From Acidaminococcus fermentans (GTDB taxonomy: Bacteria > Bacillota > Negativicutes > Acidaminococcales > Acidaminococcaceae), in contig NZ_VULN01000007.1 in NCBI RefSeq assembly GCF_009696675.1, forward strand, positions 1-64,000: a stretch of DNA of 64,000 nucleotides, given 5' to 3'. The translations under genes and the position numbers were made by a program. Positions 50,928 to 60,129 of the stretch are shown piece after piece. The notes below the pieces were generated by a model. It did not search any database, was not told the origin of the DNA, and worked only from the letters and a program-made list of their open reading frames with translations. How positions within the stretch are numbered: position 1 is the first letter of the stretch; each line of letters starts with the position of its first letter.

Positions 50928-53884
50928 TGGAAGAAGAATTATTTCCTCAACGGCCAAATCTTATTCCGACAATTTATGCATATGAACTTCCAACAGTCCC
51001 ATCACATAAAGGATATATAAAAGTCGGATATACAGGCCGTGATGTTGATACAAGAATAAAGGAACAACTTCATACTTCAGGAGTGCGATATCGTTTACTC
51101 GGTACTTGGCCCGCAATGCGGAATGACGGAAGCTGCTTTATGGATCATGAGGTTCATAAAATTCTTAGGAGGAAAGGCTTCAGGCAGTTATCTGAAGGCG
51201 AAGATCGAAATGAGTGGTATCGCTGCAGTGTTTCTGATGTTGCATCTGCGGTTGTTGCAGTTCAGACAGGAAAGGAGAATCTGGAGGCGCGTACCCAGAC
51301 TTTCAAGATGCGTCCAGAGCAGGAGGCGGCTGTCAACAAGACGATAGCGTATTATCAATCAGCCTATCAAGAGAATAGCCATCGCGCGCCGAAGTTTTTA
51401 TGGAACGCAAAGATGCGGTTTGGTAAGACCTTTGCTTCTTATGAGCTTGCTAAGAAGATGGGATTATCCAGAGTATTGATCCTTACATTTAAACCAGCGG
51501 TTCAGACTGCATGGCGCGAGGATCTAATGACTCATGTAGATTTTGAAGGCTGGCAGTTTATTTGTCGTCCTTCAGAAGTTGGTGGTATGAGCACCGATGA
51601 ACAATATCGGCATGCAGATAAGAACCGTCCCATTGTATGCTTTGGTTCTTTTCAGGACTTCCTCGGTGTAGATAAAAATACAGGTGGTATCAAGACAAAT
51701 AATGAGTGGGTACACGCTACAAACTGGGATCTTGTTATTTTCGACGAATACCATTTTGGTGCGTGGAAAGATAATGCAAAGAAGCTGTTTGAACAAGATG
51801 AAGATGAGTACGACGATGAAGATCTGTCAAAGTATGATGCCGGAAATGCGTATGATGAAACTTGGCTTCCTATTACAACAACATATTATCTTTTTCTGTC
51901 AGGAACACCATTCAGAGCATTAAATTCTGGAGAGTTTATTGAAGATCAGATTTATAACTGGACATATTCAGATGAACAGCGTGCGAAAGCTAAATGGAAA
52001 GGGCCGAATAATCCATATGCTGCTTTGCCAAGAATGGTTATGATGACCTACAAAATCCCAGAGAGCATCCAGCGTATTGCCAAGAAGGGTGAGTTCGACG
52101 AATTCGATCTTAATATTTTTTTCTCTGCTGAAGGCAAAGGTAAAGATGCCCATTTTGTGTACGAGGACTACGTTCAGAAATGGCTTGACTTGATCCGCGG
52201 ATCCTATCTTGAAACAACTGTCAATGAGCTAAAACTTGGTGCCGAAAAGCCACCTATGCCTTTTTCTGATACCAGACTTTTAAATGTACTATCTCATACA
52301 CTGTGGTTTCTGCCAAACGTTGCAGCGTGCTACGCAATGTCAAATCTGCTGAAGCAAAAACAAAATACCTTCTACCATGATTATAAAGTCAATGTTTGTG
52401 CGGGAACTGAAGCTGGAATTGGTGCGGCAGCATTGGAACCTGTTCGCCGGTCGATGGACGATCCACTGCATTCCAAATCTATAACTTTGTCGTGTGGCAA
52501 ATTAACGACCGGTGTTACTATTAAGCCTTGGACGGGCATTTTTATGCTTCGTAATCTCTCAAGTCCAGAGACATATTTTCAGGCGGCTTTCCGTGTACAA
52601 AGCCCGTGGGAAATCACAAATGATGATGGCAGCCGTGAAATTATCAAGAAAGAATGTTATGTATTCGATTTTGCATTGGATCGTGCACTTCGAGAGGTAT
52701 CAGATTATAGCTGTCAACTGGATGTAAAAGAAAGTAATCCGGAGAAGAAGGTTGGTGAGTTTATAAAATTCTTACCAGTTCTTGCGTATGATGGTAGTGC
52801 AATGCGACAGGTTAACGCAGGTGAAATTCTGGATATTGCGATGGCCGGTACTTCGGCGACGTTGCTCGCGAGACGCTGGGAAAGTGCTCTTCTTGTCAAT
52901 GTTGATAATGATACTCTGACGAGACTGCTCTCTAATGAGGACGCTATGAATGCCCTGATGCATATTGAGGGTTTCAGAAGTCTTAATGCAGATATCAAAA
53001 CAATTATCAATAAGTCTGAGCACGTGAAGAAAGCTAAGAAGGATGGCAAGAAGTTATCTTCGAAAGAAAAAAAAGAGTTAACGGAAGAAGAGAAAGAATA
53101 CAAGTCGAAGCGTAAAGAGATCCAGGAAAAACTCATCAAATTTGCTACACGAATTCCGATCTTCATGTATTTGACTGACTACCGTGAGTACAGCCTGAAA
53201 GATGTCGTTACCCAACTGGAACCAGCTCTTTTCAAGAAGGTTACAGGTCTGGAAGTGAAAGACTTTGAGATGCTCGTCTCATTAAATGTTTTTAACGAAG
53301 CATTAATGAATGACGCTGTCTACAAGTTTAAACGATATGAAGATGCCAGCCTGATCTATACCGGTGTTAATAAACATAAAAACGAGAAAGTTGGCCTATT
53401 CAGTACAGTTATATCTCGTGATGACTACGACAAGATGGCCGGGCAGCTTTTGACTTCTGAGGAACTGAAAAATAAAGCAGAAGAAGAGTTACCGAATCGC
53501 CCAGTATTTTCAAACATTATTTCTTATCACTCTAAAGAGGACGATGATGAGGAAGAAAAGCCTGCATTGCGAGTGGCAAAAAAACAGAGTCCTTTTCATT
53601 CGAATAATCGAACGCCAATAGTAAAAGAAATTGGCAAGTCGGATGAAGCTCCGGTAAAGCCGGGAGCACATTTTGGAGTAAAGAAAAATCTTGATATAAG
53701 GATTCAACTTACGAAGCAAGAAATAGATTCAATTAAAGTCGGATCGTCTGTCCGTCACAAAGCATATGGTATGGGAACCGTAGCTGGATTTAAAAAAGGG
53801 ATTATTATTGTCTCTTTTGGCAGCACAAAGAAAAAGTTCCAGTTCCCGGGAGCATTTGAGCAGGGATTTCTGTTTATAAAGTAG
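50927..53884 (+). CDS. GIY-YIG nuclease-helicase restriction protein
   Basis: This 985-aa protein begins with a GIY-YIG/T5orf172-type domain (about 10-95: GYIKVGYTGRDVDTRIKEQL). A superfamily 2 helicase follows: Walker A in AKMRFGKTFASYELA (near 160), LILTFKPAVQTAW, the DEAH-like IFDEYHFG near 272, LSGTPFRALNSGEF, and later TGVTIKPWTGIFML and ETYFQAAFRVQSPW. A basic charged region (about 690-730) and a beta-rich end (SVRHKAYGMGTVAGFKKG) complete it. With the adjacent methylases it probably forms a restriction-modification system that translocates and cuts unmodified DNA. It overlaps the EVE gene by one base. Confidence 0.82.
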   Translation: MEEELFPQRPNLIPTIYAYELPTVPSHKGYIKVGYTGRDVDTRIKEQLHTSGVRYRLLGTWPAMRNDGSCFMDHEVHKILRRKGFRQLSEGEDRNEWYRCSVSDVASAVVAVQTGKENLEARTQTFKMRPEQEAAVNKTIAYYQSAYQENSHRAPKFLWNAKMRFGKTFASYELAKKMGLSRVLILTFKPAVQTAWREDLMTHVDFEGWQFICRPSEVGGMSTDEQYRHADKNRPIVCFGSFQDFLGVDKNTGGIKTNNEWVHATNWDLVIFDEYHFGAWKDNAKKLFEQDEDEYDDEDLSKYDAGNAYDETWLPITTTYYLFLSGTPFRALNSGEFIEDQIYNWTYSDEQRAKAKWKGPNNPYAALPRMVMMTYKIPESIQRIAKKGEFDEFDLNIFFSAEGKGKDAHFVYEDYVQKWLDLIRGSYLETTVNELKLGAEKPPMPFSDTRLLNVLSHTLWFLPNVAACYAMSNLLKQKQNTFYHDYKVNVCAGTEAGIGAAALEPVRRSMDDPLHSKSITLSCGKLTTGVTIKPWTGIFMLRNLSSPETYFQAAFRVQSPWEITNDDGSREIIKKECYVFDFALDRALREVSDYSCQLDVKESNPEKKVGEFIKFLPVLAYDGSAMRQVNAGEILDIAMAGTSATLLARRWESALLVNVDNDTLTRLLSNEDAMNALMHIEGFRSLNADIKTIINKSEHVKKAKKDGKKLSSKEKKELTEEEKEYKSKRKEIQEKLIKFATRIPIFMYLTDYREYSLKDVVTQLEPALFKKVTGLEVKDFEMLVSLNVFNEALMNDAVYKFKRYEDASLIYTGVNKHKNEKVGLFSTVISRDDYDKMAGQLLTSEELKNKAEEELPNRPVFSNIISYHSKEDDDEEEKPALRVAKKQSPFHSNNRTPIVKEIGKSDEAPVKPGAHFGVKKNLDIRIQLTKQEIDSIKVGSSVRHKAYGMGTVAGFKKGIIIVSFGSTKKKFQFPGAFEQGFLFIK

Positions 53885-53979
53885 ATTCTTTGTATAATAT
53901 GAACAAGCAATCTAGAAAAGATTTTTTTGCGAGCGATACATTTTTTACATTAATAACAATCATTGATCTTTAGAATGAA

Positions 53980-54381
53980 TCAGCAAGATTTTTCCAAATA
54001 TATCGTGCTCGGAAAAATGTCCAGGATTATGTTTTTGTGGACGGAACAGCAGAAAAGTCCATTGAACGGAAATTCGCAGAAGCCATGGATGTGGATGATA
54101 AAGTGGCTGTATATGCAAAGCTGCCGCGGGGCTTCCAGATCCCGACTCCCGTTGGAAACTATGCGCCGGATTGGGCCATAGCCTTCCAGAAGGGAACTGT
54201 AAAACACATTTACTTTGTTGCAGAAACCAAGGGATCCATGGAAAGCCTGGATTTGCGTCCCATTGAACAAGCGAAGATTAAATGCGCCAAGAAACTCTTT
54301 AATGAAATTTCAAAGGATGATGTGGTGTACGGGCAGGTAGATTCCTATCAGAATCTGCTGAGCTTGATGAATGCAATTTAA
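53980..54381 (+). pseudogene. C-terminal remnant of type III restriction (Res) subunit
   Basis: The reading frame encodes RKNVQDYVFVDGTAEKSIER, VYAKLPRGFQIPTPVGNY, APDWAIAF and YFVAETKG, which is the endonuclease end of type III Res proteins (PDW...ETKG is the PD-(D/E)XK core). The helicase portion and a start codon are missing. It is a relic of a second restriction system in the same island. A product from GTG 54037 (114 aa) would lack partners. Confidence 0.7.
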
Positions 54382-54458
54382 AAGGGAAAAGGATAAAACT
54401 GATGTAAAGAAACAGAGTTTATTCTTTGATTCTTATCGTATGGGGAAGTGGATATTAA

Positions 54459-55355
54459 ATGCACGGGTTAAAAATCTATTTGGCAGACGGGAATTTTAAG
54501 GGGACCGTAACGATGAGCAGTGATTCATCAAAATTTACGGCAGTCCGCGTCAGCAGGAAAGCAATGCATGACTTTGATACAGAGCTGGATGGCACGGGAA
54601 TTTATTTTCTCCTTGTCGGTACTGATGCGGTTTATGTAGGGCAGACCGGGTTGGATACTCTTCAAAAGAGAATATTGAATAAGCATTCTGCTGACATTGA
54701 CAAGTCATGGCATACCGTGCTTGCCTTTAAGTTTGCCGATTTTACCATCACTACAAATGAGCTTTTGTTCATTGAAAACGCTATGTGTGAGTATGTCCAT
54801 GCTCACTATCCGAAGTGCCTGACCACAACTCCGGCCAAGGAAAACTGCAATTCGAAATACAGAAAAGATCATTATCATCTTGGAGCTGCACAAATTCATA
54901 CTTGCGAAGATTACATCAAAGACATCGAGCATTATATTTCGATGTTTCCGGGATCTATCTTTGATGGATTTGTACAACCGAAACCTCCAACTGGTGCGCC
55001 TGGACCCCAAAAACAGAAAACGCTTTTTCAGTTTGTAAACAGCAAACAAGGTGTGAAGGCAACGGCTGAAATCGAGATTCACACAGGCAATACGCAGCCA
55101 AGAGAAACAAGAGTGAAGGCAGGGGCTACGCTGTCTAAGGATGTATCACCCAATTTTAAATCTTCGGATTCTGTTAAACAAGAAAGAATGGAACTGGAAA
55201 AAGAAGGCAAGATTATTGACCGTGTATTGCAAGTAGATGTTCCCTTCAAATCCCAGAGTGCTGCTTTAGCTTTCCTCAATGGTACTTCTTTAAGTGGAAA
55301 TAAATGCTGGAAGACAGTTGATGGAAACATACCGCTTGGGGATTTACTAGTGTAA
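54459..55355 (+). CDS. GIY-YIG nuclease-like protein with DUF4357 domain
   Basis: The 298-aa protein contains a GIY-YIG domain (about 48-130: GIYFLLVGTDAVYVGQTGLDTLQKRI). It ends with a DUF4357 domain (about 255-298: SAALAFLNGTSLSGNKCWKT). Proteins with this arrangement occur in defence islands and may act as nucleases. The linker (about 165-250) is charged and probably flexible. It follows the Res remnant by 78 bases. The active-site Arg and Glu of GIY-YIG seem present but I cannot align them certainly. Confidence 0.75.
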   Translation: MHGLKIYLADGNFKGTVTMSSDSSKFTAVRVSRKAMHDFDTELDGTGIYFLLVGTDAVYVGQTGLDTLQKRILNKHSADIDKSWHTVLAFKFADFTITTNELLFIENAMCEYVHAHYPKCLTTTPAKENCNSKYRKDHYHLGAAQIHTCEDYIKDIEHYISMFPGSIFDGFVQPKPPTGAPGPQKQKTLFQFVNSKQGVKATAEIEIHTGNTQPRETRVKAGATLSKDVSPNFKSSDSVKQERMELEKEGKIIDRVLQVDVPFKSQSAALAFLNGTSLSGNKCWKTVDGNIPLGDLLV

Positions 55356-55464
55356 ACGACTAAAGGGGCAGAAATTAAAGAAATAAAAATTTATACTTTG
55401 CAGAGGAACGTCCAAGTGACGGGCCTCTTATTTTTTTGTCTCAAGATCGATCAAAAAACCTTAG

Positions 55465-55505
55465 CCGGTATAGGAGCCATGGCAGCTTCTCATACCGGTT
55501 TTTTT
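55465..55505 (+). terminator. Terminator ending the restriction island
   Basis: CCGGTAT (55465-55471) pairs with ATACCGG (55492-55498), with further pairing inside (GGAGC and GCAGCTTC region), followed by seven T. It separates the AT-rich island from the second phage module. Confidence 0.8.
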
Positions 55506-55539
55506 GCATGCCCAGAAAAATTATTTAAATTTTTTTGGA

Positions 55540-55581
55540 GAAACCGTCAGAAAATCCACTCTCCCAAGGCTAAAGAGTGGA
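55540..55581 (+). promoter_or_regulatory. GAAACCGTCAGA-N16-GGCTA element, copy 2
   Basis: GAAACCGTCAGA (55540-55551) is followed after 16 bases by GGCTA (55568-55572). The GGCTA lies in the loop of a perfect stem, TCCACTCT (55555-55562) with AGAGTGGA (55574-55581). The first gene of the module starts 40 bases later. Confidence 0.6.
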
Positions 55582-55621
55582 AGGGGAAAACGATACTAAC
55601 CTTCAGAAAGGAGGAAAAGCC

Positions 55622-55813
55622 ATGAAGCAAAGAGTTAGCATCAGCGTTTCTGCGGCAAAGGGTGGTGGGCATATCGCTGCCGTACGATCTGTGTCCGTGC
55701 GGGAACGGATTCTGCGGTTCCTGCTGGGTGGGAAGGAAAAAGTAACCATCATCGTGCCAGGCGACTCCGTAGAGGAACTGGCCATCAGGGAAATTAACGA
55801 AGGAGGAAACTAA
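55622..55813 (+). CDS. Small phage protein at start of second early module
   Basis: This 63-aa protein (MKQRVSISVSAAKGGGHIA..., VRERILRFLLGGKEKVTII) starts at ATG 55622 with AAAGGAGG upstream. It resembles short conserved proteins at the head of phage DUF2800 operons but has no assigned domain. The next gene starts 1 base after it. Confidence 0.6.
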   Translation: MKQRVSISVSAAKGGGHIAAVRSVSVRERILRFLLGGKEKVTIIVPGDSVEELAIREINEGGN

Positions 55814-55814
55814 G

Positions 55815-56126
55815 GTGACGAAGGACAATCTTGAAAATCTGGCGAACGAAATGGCCAATTGCACAAAGACCCTGCTGCGGATTGTAGAAGCTCTGGAAAA
55901 CGAGATGAACAATAGAACAGCAGAACCGGAAAAGGTGGTTCCGGAGCGGAAGGCCCTTTCTTTTGAAGAAGTTCGGAAAGCGGCGGCTGACAAGTCCCGT
56001 CAGGGATTCACGGCAGAAGTGAAAGCCCTTATTGAAAAATATGGGGCGGAAAAACTCTCCAGCGTAAAGCCGGAAGACTATGAAGCCTTCATGAAGGAAC
56101 TGGAGGAGATCAGCCATGCCGGATAA
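55815..56126 (+). CDS. Phage protein upstream of DUF2800
   Basis: This 103-aa helical protein (LENLANEMANCTKTLLRIVEAL; RQGFTAEVKALIEKYGAEKL) begins at GTG 55815 with AAGGAGG upstream. The C-terminal part has an rRNA-biogenesis-protein-like label in related prophages, but no real function is known. It overlaps the DUF2800 gene by 11 bases. Confidence 0.65.
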   Translation: MTKDNLENLANEMANCTKTLLRIVEALENEMNNRTAEPEKVVPERKALSFEEVRKAAADKSRQGFTAEVKALIEKYGAEKLSSVKPEDYEAFMKELEEISHAG

Positions 56127-57246
56127 GCAGCATGCGATTCTTTCCGCCTCGTCCAGCTACCGCTGGCTGGCCTGCCCGCCTTCCGCGTTGGAGTGTGCTA
56201 AGCGGCCGGACACCACAAGCGACTTTGCCCGGGAGGGTACGGATGCTCATACTCTCTGCGAATACAAGGTGAAGGAAGCCCTGGGCAGGAAGGCCCAGAA
56301 CCCTACGGGGACCCTCGACTATTACAGCGAGGAAATGGCTGAATGCACGGACGACTATGCCCAATTCGTCATGGAGCGGCTTGCGGAAGCAAAGAAAGAG
56401 TGCAAGGATCCCATCGTCCTTGTAGAACAGCGGTTGGACTTTTCGAAATGGGTGCCGGACGGATTCGGTACAGGAGACTGTGTCATTGTGGCGGACGATA
56501 CCCTGACCGTCATCGACTACAAGCACGGGCTTGGTGTGGAAGTCAGTGCGGAGAAGAATCCCCAGATGATGTGCTATGCCCTGGGGGCACTGGACCTCTT
56601 CGACGGGATTTACGATATCCAAAGGGTCTCCATGACCATCTTCCAGCCAAGACGGGACAATGTCAGTACCTACGAAATGACTAAAGGCGACTTGCTCCAA
56701 TGGGCGGAGAAAGTCCTCAAACCCACGGCTGCTCTGGCGGCTAAAGGGGAAGGGGAGTACAAAGCCGGTGAGCACTGCCGGTTCTGCAAGATCAGGGCCA
56801 CCTGCCGGAAACGGGCAGAGTATAACCTGGAACTTGCCAGGTATGACTTCGCCATGCCGTCCACTCTCTGTGACGCAGAAGTAGAAGCAGTGCTGGAAAA
56901 GGCCGATGACCTTGTAGCCTGGGTGGGTGACATTAAGGACTATGCCCTGCAGCAGGCTCTATCCGGCAAGGCATGGACTGGCTGGAAACTGGTGGAAGGG
57001 CGCTCCAATCGCCGTTATGTAGACGACGATGCGGTGGCCGCCAAAGTGGAGGAAGCCGGATACTCTCCCTACGAAAAGAAACTCATGGGCATCACAGCCC
57101 TGACCCACCTTCTGGGGAAACGTAGGTTTGATGAACTTCTGTCCGGCCTCATCGAAAAGCCCCAAGGCAAACCGGTCCTGGTACCGGAATCGGACAAACG
57201 CCCGGCTATGCATACCGCGGCAGAAGATTTTAGCAGTGAAAATTAA
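56116..57246 (+). CDS. DUF2800, Cas4-like PD-(D/E)XK nuclease
   Basis: The 376-aa protein matches DUF2800. It has SASSSYRWLACPPSALECAKR, a REGTDAHTLCEYKVKEAL helix and the nuclease core GTGDCVIVADDTLTVIDYKHG (Asp...D-x-K). A CRFCKIRATC cysteine cluster near 226 resembles the Fe-S-associated Cys of Cas4/AddB-like nucleases. It probably processes DNA ends in phage recombination or replication. It is the first large gene of the DUF2800-DUF2815-polymerase module. Confidence 0.87.
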   Translation: MPDKQHAILSASSSYRWLACPPSALECAKRPDTTSDFAREGTDAHTLCEYKVKEALGRKAQNPTGTLDYYSEEMAECTDDYAQFVMERLAEAKKECKDPIVLVEQRLDFSKWVPDGFGTGDCVIVADDTLTVIDYKHGLGVEVSAEKNPQMMCYALGALDLFDGIYDIQRVSMTIFQPRRDNVSTYEMTKGDLLQWAEKVLKPTAALAAKGEGEYKAGEHCRFCKIRATCRKRAEYNLELARYDFAMPSTLCDAEVEAVLEKADDLVAWVGDIKDYALQQALSGKAWTGWKLVEGRSNRRYVDDDAVAAKVEEAGYSPYEKKLMGITALTHLLGKRRFDELLSGLIEKPQGKPVLVPESDKRPAMHTAAEDFSSEN

Positions 57247-57259
57247 GGAGGAACGAACA

Positions 57260-57823
57260 ATGAAACATTATGTAAACCCTTGCAAAGTCATTACCGGAGC
57301 AAATACCCGCTGGTCCTACGCCAACGTCTGGGAACCCAAATCCATCAACGGAGGAACCCCCAAGTACAGCGTGAGCCTCATCATCCCCAAGTCTGATACG
57401 AAGACCGTGGAAAAGGTGAAAGCGGCAATCCAGGCTGCCTATGAGGAAGGGCAGGGCAAGCTCAAAGGAAATGGCCGCATCGTGCCGAAGCTGGAAACCA
57501 TCAAGAACCCGCTCCGTGACGGAGATCTGGAACGGCCTGGGGATGATACCTACAAGGACAGCTACTTCATTAATGCCAATTCTGCCACAAAGCCCGGCAT
57601 CGTAGATTCTTCCTGCCAGCAGATTCTGGAACGGTCTGAAGTGTACAGCGGGGTCTATGGAAGAGCCTCCATCAACTTCTACGCCTTCAACTCCAACGGC
57701 AACAAGGGCATTGCCTGCGGCCTGAACAACCTGCAGAAGATTCGTGATGGGGAACCTCTGGGCGGAAAACCCCGGGCAGAAGACGACTTTGCTACGGCAG
57801 ACGATGATGATTTCCTGGACTAA
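57260..57823 (+). CDS. DUF2815 single-stranded DNA-binding-like protein
   Basis: This 187-aa protein is a DUF2815 member, a phage OB-fold protein thought to bind single-stranded DNA: ANTRWSYANVWEPKSINGG, KYSVSLIIPKSDTKTVEKV, GVYGRASINFYAFN, with an acidic tail (DDFATADDDDFLD) typical of SSB partners. AAGGAGG precedes ATG 57260. It sits between DUF2800 and the polymerase as usual. Confidence 0.87.
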   Translation: MKHYVNPCKVITGANTRWSYANVWEPKSINGGTPKYSVSLIIPKSDTKTVEKVKAAIQAAYEEGQGKLKGNGRIVPKLETIKNPLRDGDLERPGDDTYKDSYFINANSATKPGIVDSSCQQILERSEVYSGVYGRASINFYAFNSNGNKGIACGLNNLQKIRDGEPLGGKPRAEDDFATADDDDFLD

Positions 57824-57835
57824 GGAGGAACCATA

Positions 57836-58024
57836 ATGGAAAATGTTTTGAAATTGATTCTGGATTGTCTGTACTGTCTGGTTGCCCTGTGTGTTGGCGG
57901 CTTCTTTGTGGCCATGATCTACACGGATATCAAAAAGGACCAGCGGGATGAAATTGCGGCCCGGAACCGGGAGGAACGGGAAGCAGAATATCATCGCAAA
58001 CAGATGGAATCCTTTCGGAAATAA
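57836..58024 (+). CDS. Small membrane protein of replication module
   Basis: This 62-residue protein has one membrane helix (ILDCLYCLVALCVGGFFVAMI) followed by a highly charged cytoplasmic tail (KKDQRDEIAARNREEREAEY). AAGGAGG precedes the ATG. No family is recognised. It may anchor replication at the membrane, but that is speculation. Confidence 0.6.
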   Translation: MENVLKLILDCLYCLVALCVGGFFVAMIYTDIKKDQRDEIAARNREEREAEYHRKQMESFRK

Positions 58025-58084
58025 GACGTGGTAAATGGTGGCGGCGGGGCCTTGTGCTTCGCCGCTTTTCTCGAGGTGAAACGT

Positions 58085-60073
58085 ATGAAAACCATCAGTA
58101 TCGATATTGAAACCTACAGCGATGTGAACTTAGCCAAATGCGGGGTCTATAAATATGCCGAGTCCCCGGATTTTGAAATCCTCCTTTTTGGCTATGCGGT
58201 GGATGGAAGAGAGGTGACAGTAGTCGATCTGGCCCAGGGGGAAACCCTCCCGGAAGAGATTCTGGAGGCACTCACCGATGACTCCATCATCAAATGGGCC
58301 TTCAATGCCAATTTCGAACGGGTGTGCTTGTCCCGGTATCTGACGGATCTGGGGAGGAGCCTGGATCCCTTCCATGACCATCATCCGCTTTCTCAGGACT
58401 GTGCCATGTTCCTGAACCCGGCCGGCTGGAAGTGCTCCATGGTGTGGTCCGCCTATATGGGGTTGCCCCTTTCCCTGGAAGGAGTGGGGGCCGTGCTGAA
58501 TCTGGACAATCAGAAGATGAAAGAAGGCCGGGACCTGATCCGTTATTTCTGCGTTCCCTGCAAGGAGACCAAGACCAACGGGGGACGGACCCGGAACTTG
58601 CCCCAGCATGCTCCCGACAAGTGGAATCTCTTCAAGAGCTATAACAAGCGGGATGTGGAAGTGGAAATGGCCATCCAGGAGAGGCTGCAGAAATATCCGG
58701 TGCCGGACACGGTGTGGGAAGAATACCACCAGGACCAGGAAATCAACGACCGGGGGATCGCCATTGACCTGGAGCTGGCCCGGCAGGCAGTGGCCATGGA
58801 TGCCAAAAGCCGGGAGAGCCTGATGGGAGCTCTGAAGGAAAAGACCGGCCTGGAGAATCCCAATTCAGTCCTCCAGATGCTGAGATGGCTCGAAGCCCGT
58901 GGCCTAAAGTCGGACTCCCTGGGGAAGAAGCAGGTGAAGGAACTATTGAAAACGGCCCAGGAGCCTCTCCGCAGTGTGTTGCAGCTCCGGCAAAAGCTGG
59001 CCAAGTCTTCTGTGAAGAAGTACCAGGCCATGGAAATGACCGCCTGTCAGGACGGCAGGGCCCGGGGCATGTTCCAGTTCTATGGGGCGAACCGTACTGG
59101 ACGGTTTGCGGGGCGGCACATACAATTGCAAAATCTTCCTCAGAACCATCTGCCGGACCTTTCAGAAGCCCGGGAGCTGGTGCGCCAGGGAAACTACGAG
59201 GCTCTGGAGCTGCTCTACGATTCTGTGCCGGATGTGCTGTCCCAGCTGATTCGGACCGCCTTTGTGCCCCGTGAGGGGATGAAGTTTGTGGTCTCGGACT
59301 TCTCGGCCATTGAGGCAAGGGTCATTTCCTGGATGGCCGGAGAGAAGTGGAAATCCGCAGCCTTTGCAGCCGGGAAGGATATCTATTGCTCAACGGCCAG
59401 CCAGATGTTTGGGGTCCCGGTGGTAAAACATGGAATCAACGGGGAACTCCGTCAAAAGGGGAAAATCGCAGAATTGGCCTGTGGCTATGGCGGCTCCGTT
59501 GGGGCACTAAAGGCTATGGGAGCCCTGGACATGGGAATACCGGAAGAGGAGCTGAGTTCCCTGGTCCAGTCCTGGCGCTCGGCCAATCCTCACATTGTGG
59601 ATTTCTGGTGGCAGGTGGATGGGGCCGTGAAAACTGCCATCAAGCAGCGGATCCCCGTCTGGGTGAATAACATCCGGTTCCTCTGCCAGAGCGGCATGCT
59701 ATTCATAGAGCTCCCCAGTGGCCGGCAGCTTTCCTACGTGAAGCCTCGGATCGGGGAGAATAAATTCGGTGGGGAATCCGTGACCTATGAAGGCATCGGA
59801 GCCACCAAGAAGTGGGAGCGGCTGGAAAGTTATGGGCCCAAGTTCGTGGAAAATATCGTCCAGGGAACGGCCAGGGATATTCTTTGCTATGCCATGCAGA
59901 CCCTCCGGTGCTGTGCCATTGTGGGCCACGTCCATGACGAACTGATTATCGAGTGCAGCAAGGATGTGAGCGTGGATGCCATCTGCCAGCAGATGGGCCG
60001 GACCCCTCCCTGGGCGGAAGGGCTGATCCTCCGGGCGGATGGGTATGAATGTGAATTTTATCAGAAAGATTGA
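58085..60073 (+). CDS. Phage family A DNA polymerase
   Basis: This 662-aa enzyme begins with a 3'-5' exonuclease-like domain (KTISIDIETYSDVNLAKCG; acidic DIE). Its polymerase domain contains FYGANRTGRFAGRHIQLQNLP, FVVSDFSAIEARVISW (motif A Asp), LACGYGGSVGALKAMG (O-helix equivalent) and IVGHVHDELIIECS (motif C HDE). It replicates phage DNA. ATG 58085 with GAGGTGAAA replaces a longer frame to 58028. It is the third member of the standard DUF2800-DUF2815-polymerase module, but the primase expected next is missing here. Confidence 0.92.
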   Translation: MKTISIDIETYSDVNLAKCGVYKYAESPDFEILLFGYAVDGREVTVVDLAQGETLPEEILEALTDDSIIKWAFNANFERVCLSRYLTDLGRSLDPFHDHHPLSQDCAMFLNPAGWKCSMVWSAYMGLPLSLEGVGAVLNLDNQKMKEGRDLIRYFCVPCKETKTNGGRTRNLPQHAPDKWNLFKSYNKRDVEVEMAIQERLQKYPVPDTVWEEYHQDQEINDRGIAIDLELARQAVAMDAKSRESLMGALKEKTGLENPNSVLQMLRWLEARGLKSDSLGKKQVKELLKTAQEPLRSVLQLRQKLAKSSVKKYQAMEMTACQDGRARGMFQFYGANRTGRFAGRHIQLQNLPQNHLPDLSEARELVRQGNYEALELLYDSVPDVLSQLIRTAFVPREGMKFVVSDFSAIEARVISWMAGEKWKSAAFAAGKDIYCSTASQMFGVPVVKHGINGELRQKGKIAELACGYGGSVGALKAMGALDMGIPEEELSSLVQSWRSANPHIVDFWWQVDGAVKTAIKQRIPVWVNNIRFLCQSGMLFIELPSGRQLSYVKPRIGENKFGGESVTYEGIGATKKWERLESYGPKFVENIVQGTARDILCYAMQTLRCCAIVGHVHDELIIECSKDVSVDAICQQMGRTPPWAEGLILRADGYECEFYQKD

Positions 60074-60075
60074 AC

Positions 60076-60124
60076 GAAACCGTCAGAAAACACCTCCTGC
60101 CGTGGCTAGTAAGCAGGAGGTGTT
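60076..60124 (+). promoter_or_regulatory. GAAACCGTCAGA-N16-GGCTA element, copy 3, occluding a ribosome site
   Basis: GAAACCGTCAGA (60076-60087) is followed after 16 bases by GGCTA (60104-60108). The GGCTA is in the loop of a perfect 12-base stem, AACACCTCCTGC (60089-60100) with GCAGGAGGTGTT (60113-60124). The 3' arm contains the AGGAGGT ribosome site for ATG 60130, so folding would block translation. The stem sequence is different from copy 2 while pairing is kept. Confidence 0.65.
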
Positions 60125-60129
60125 TATTC

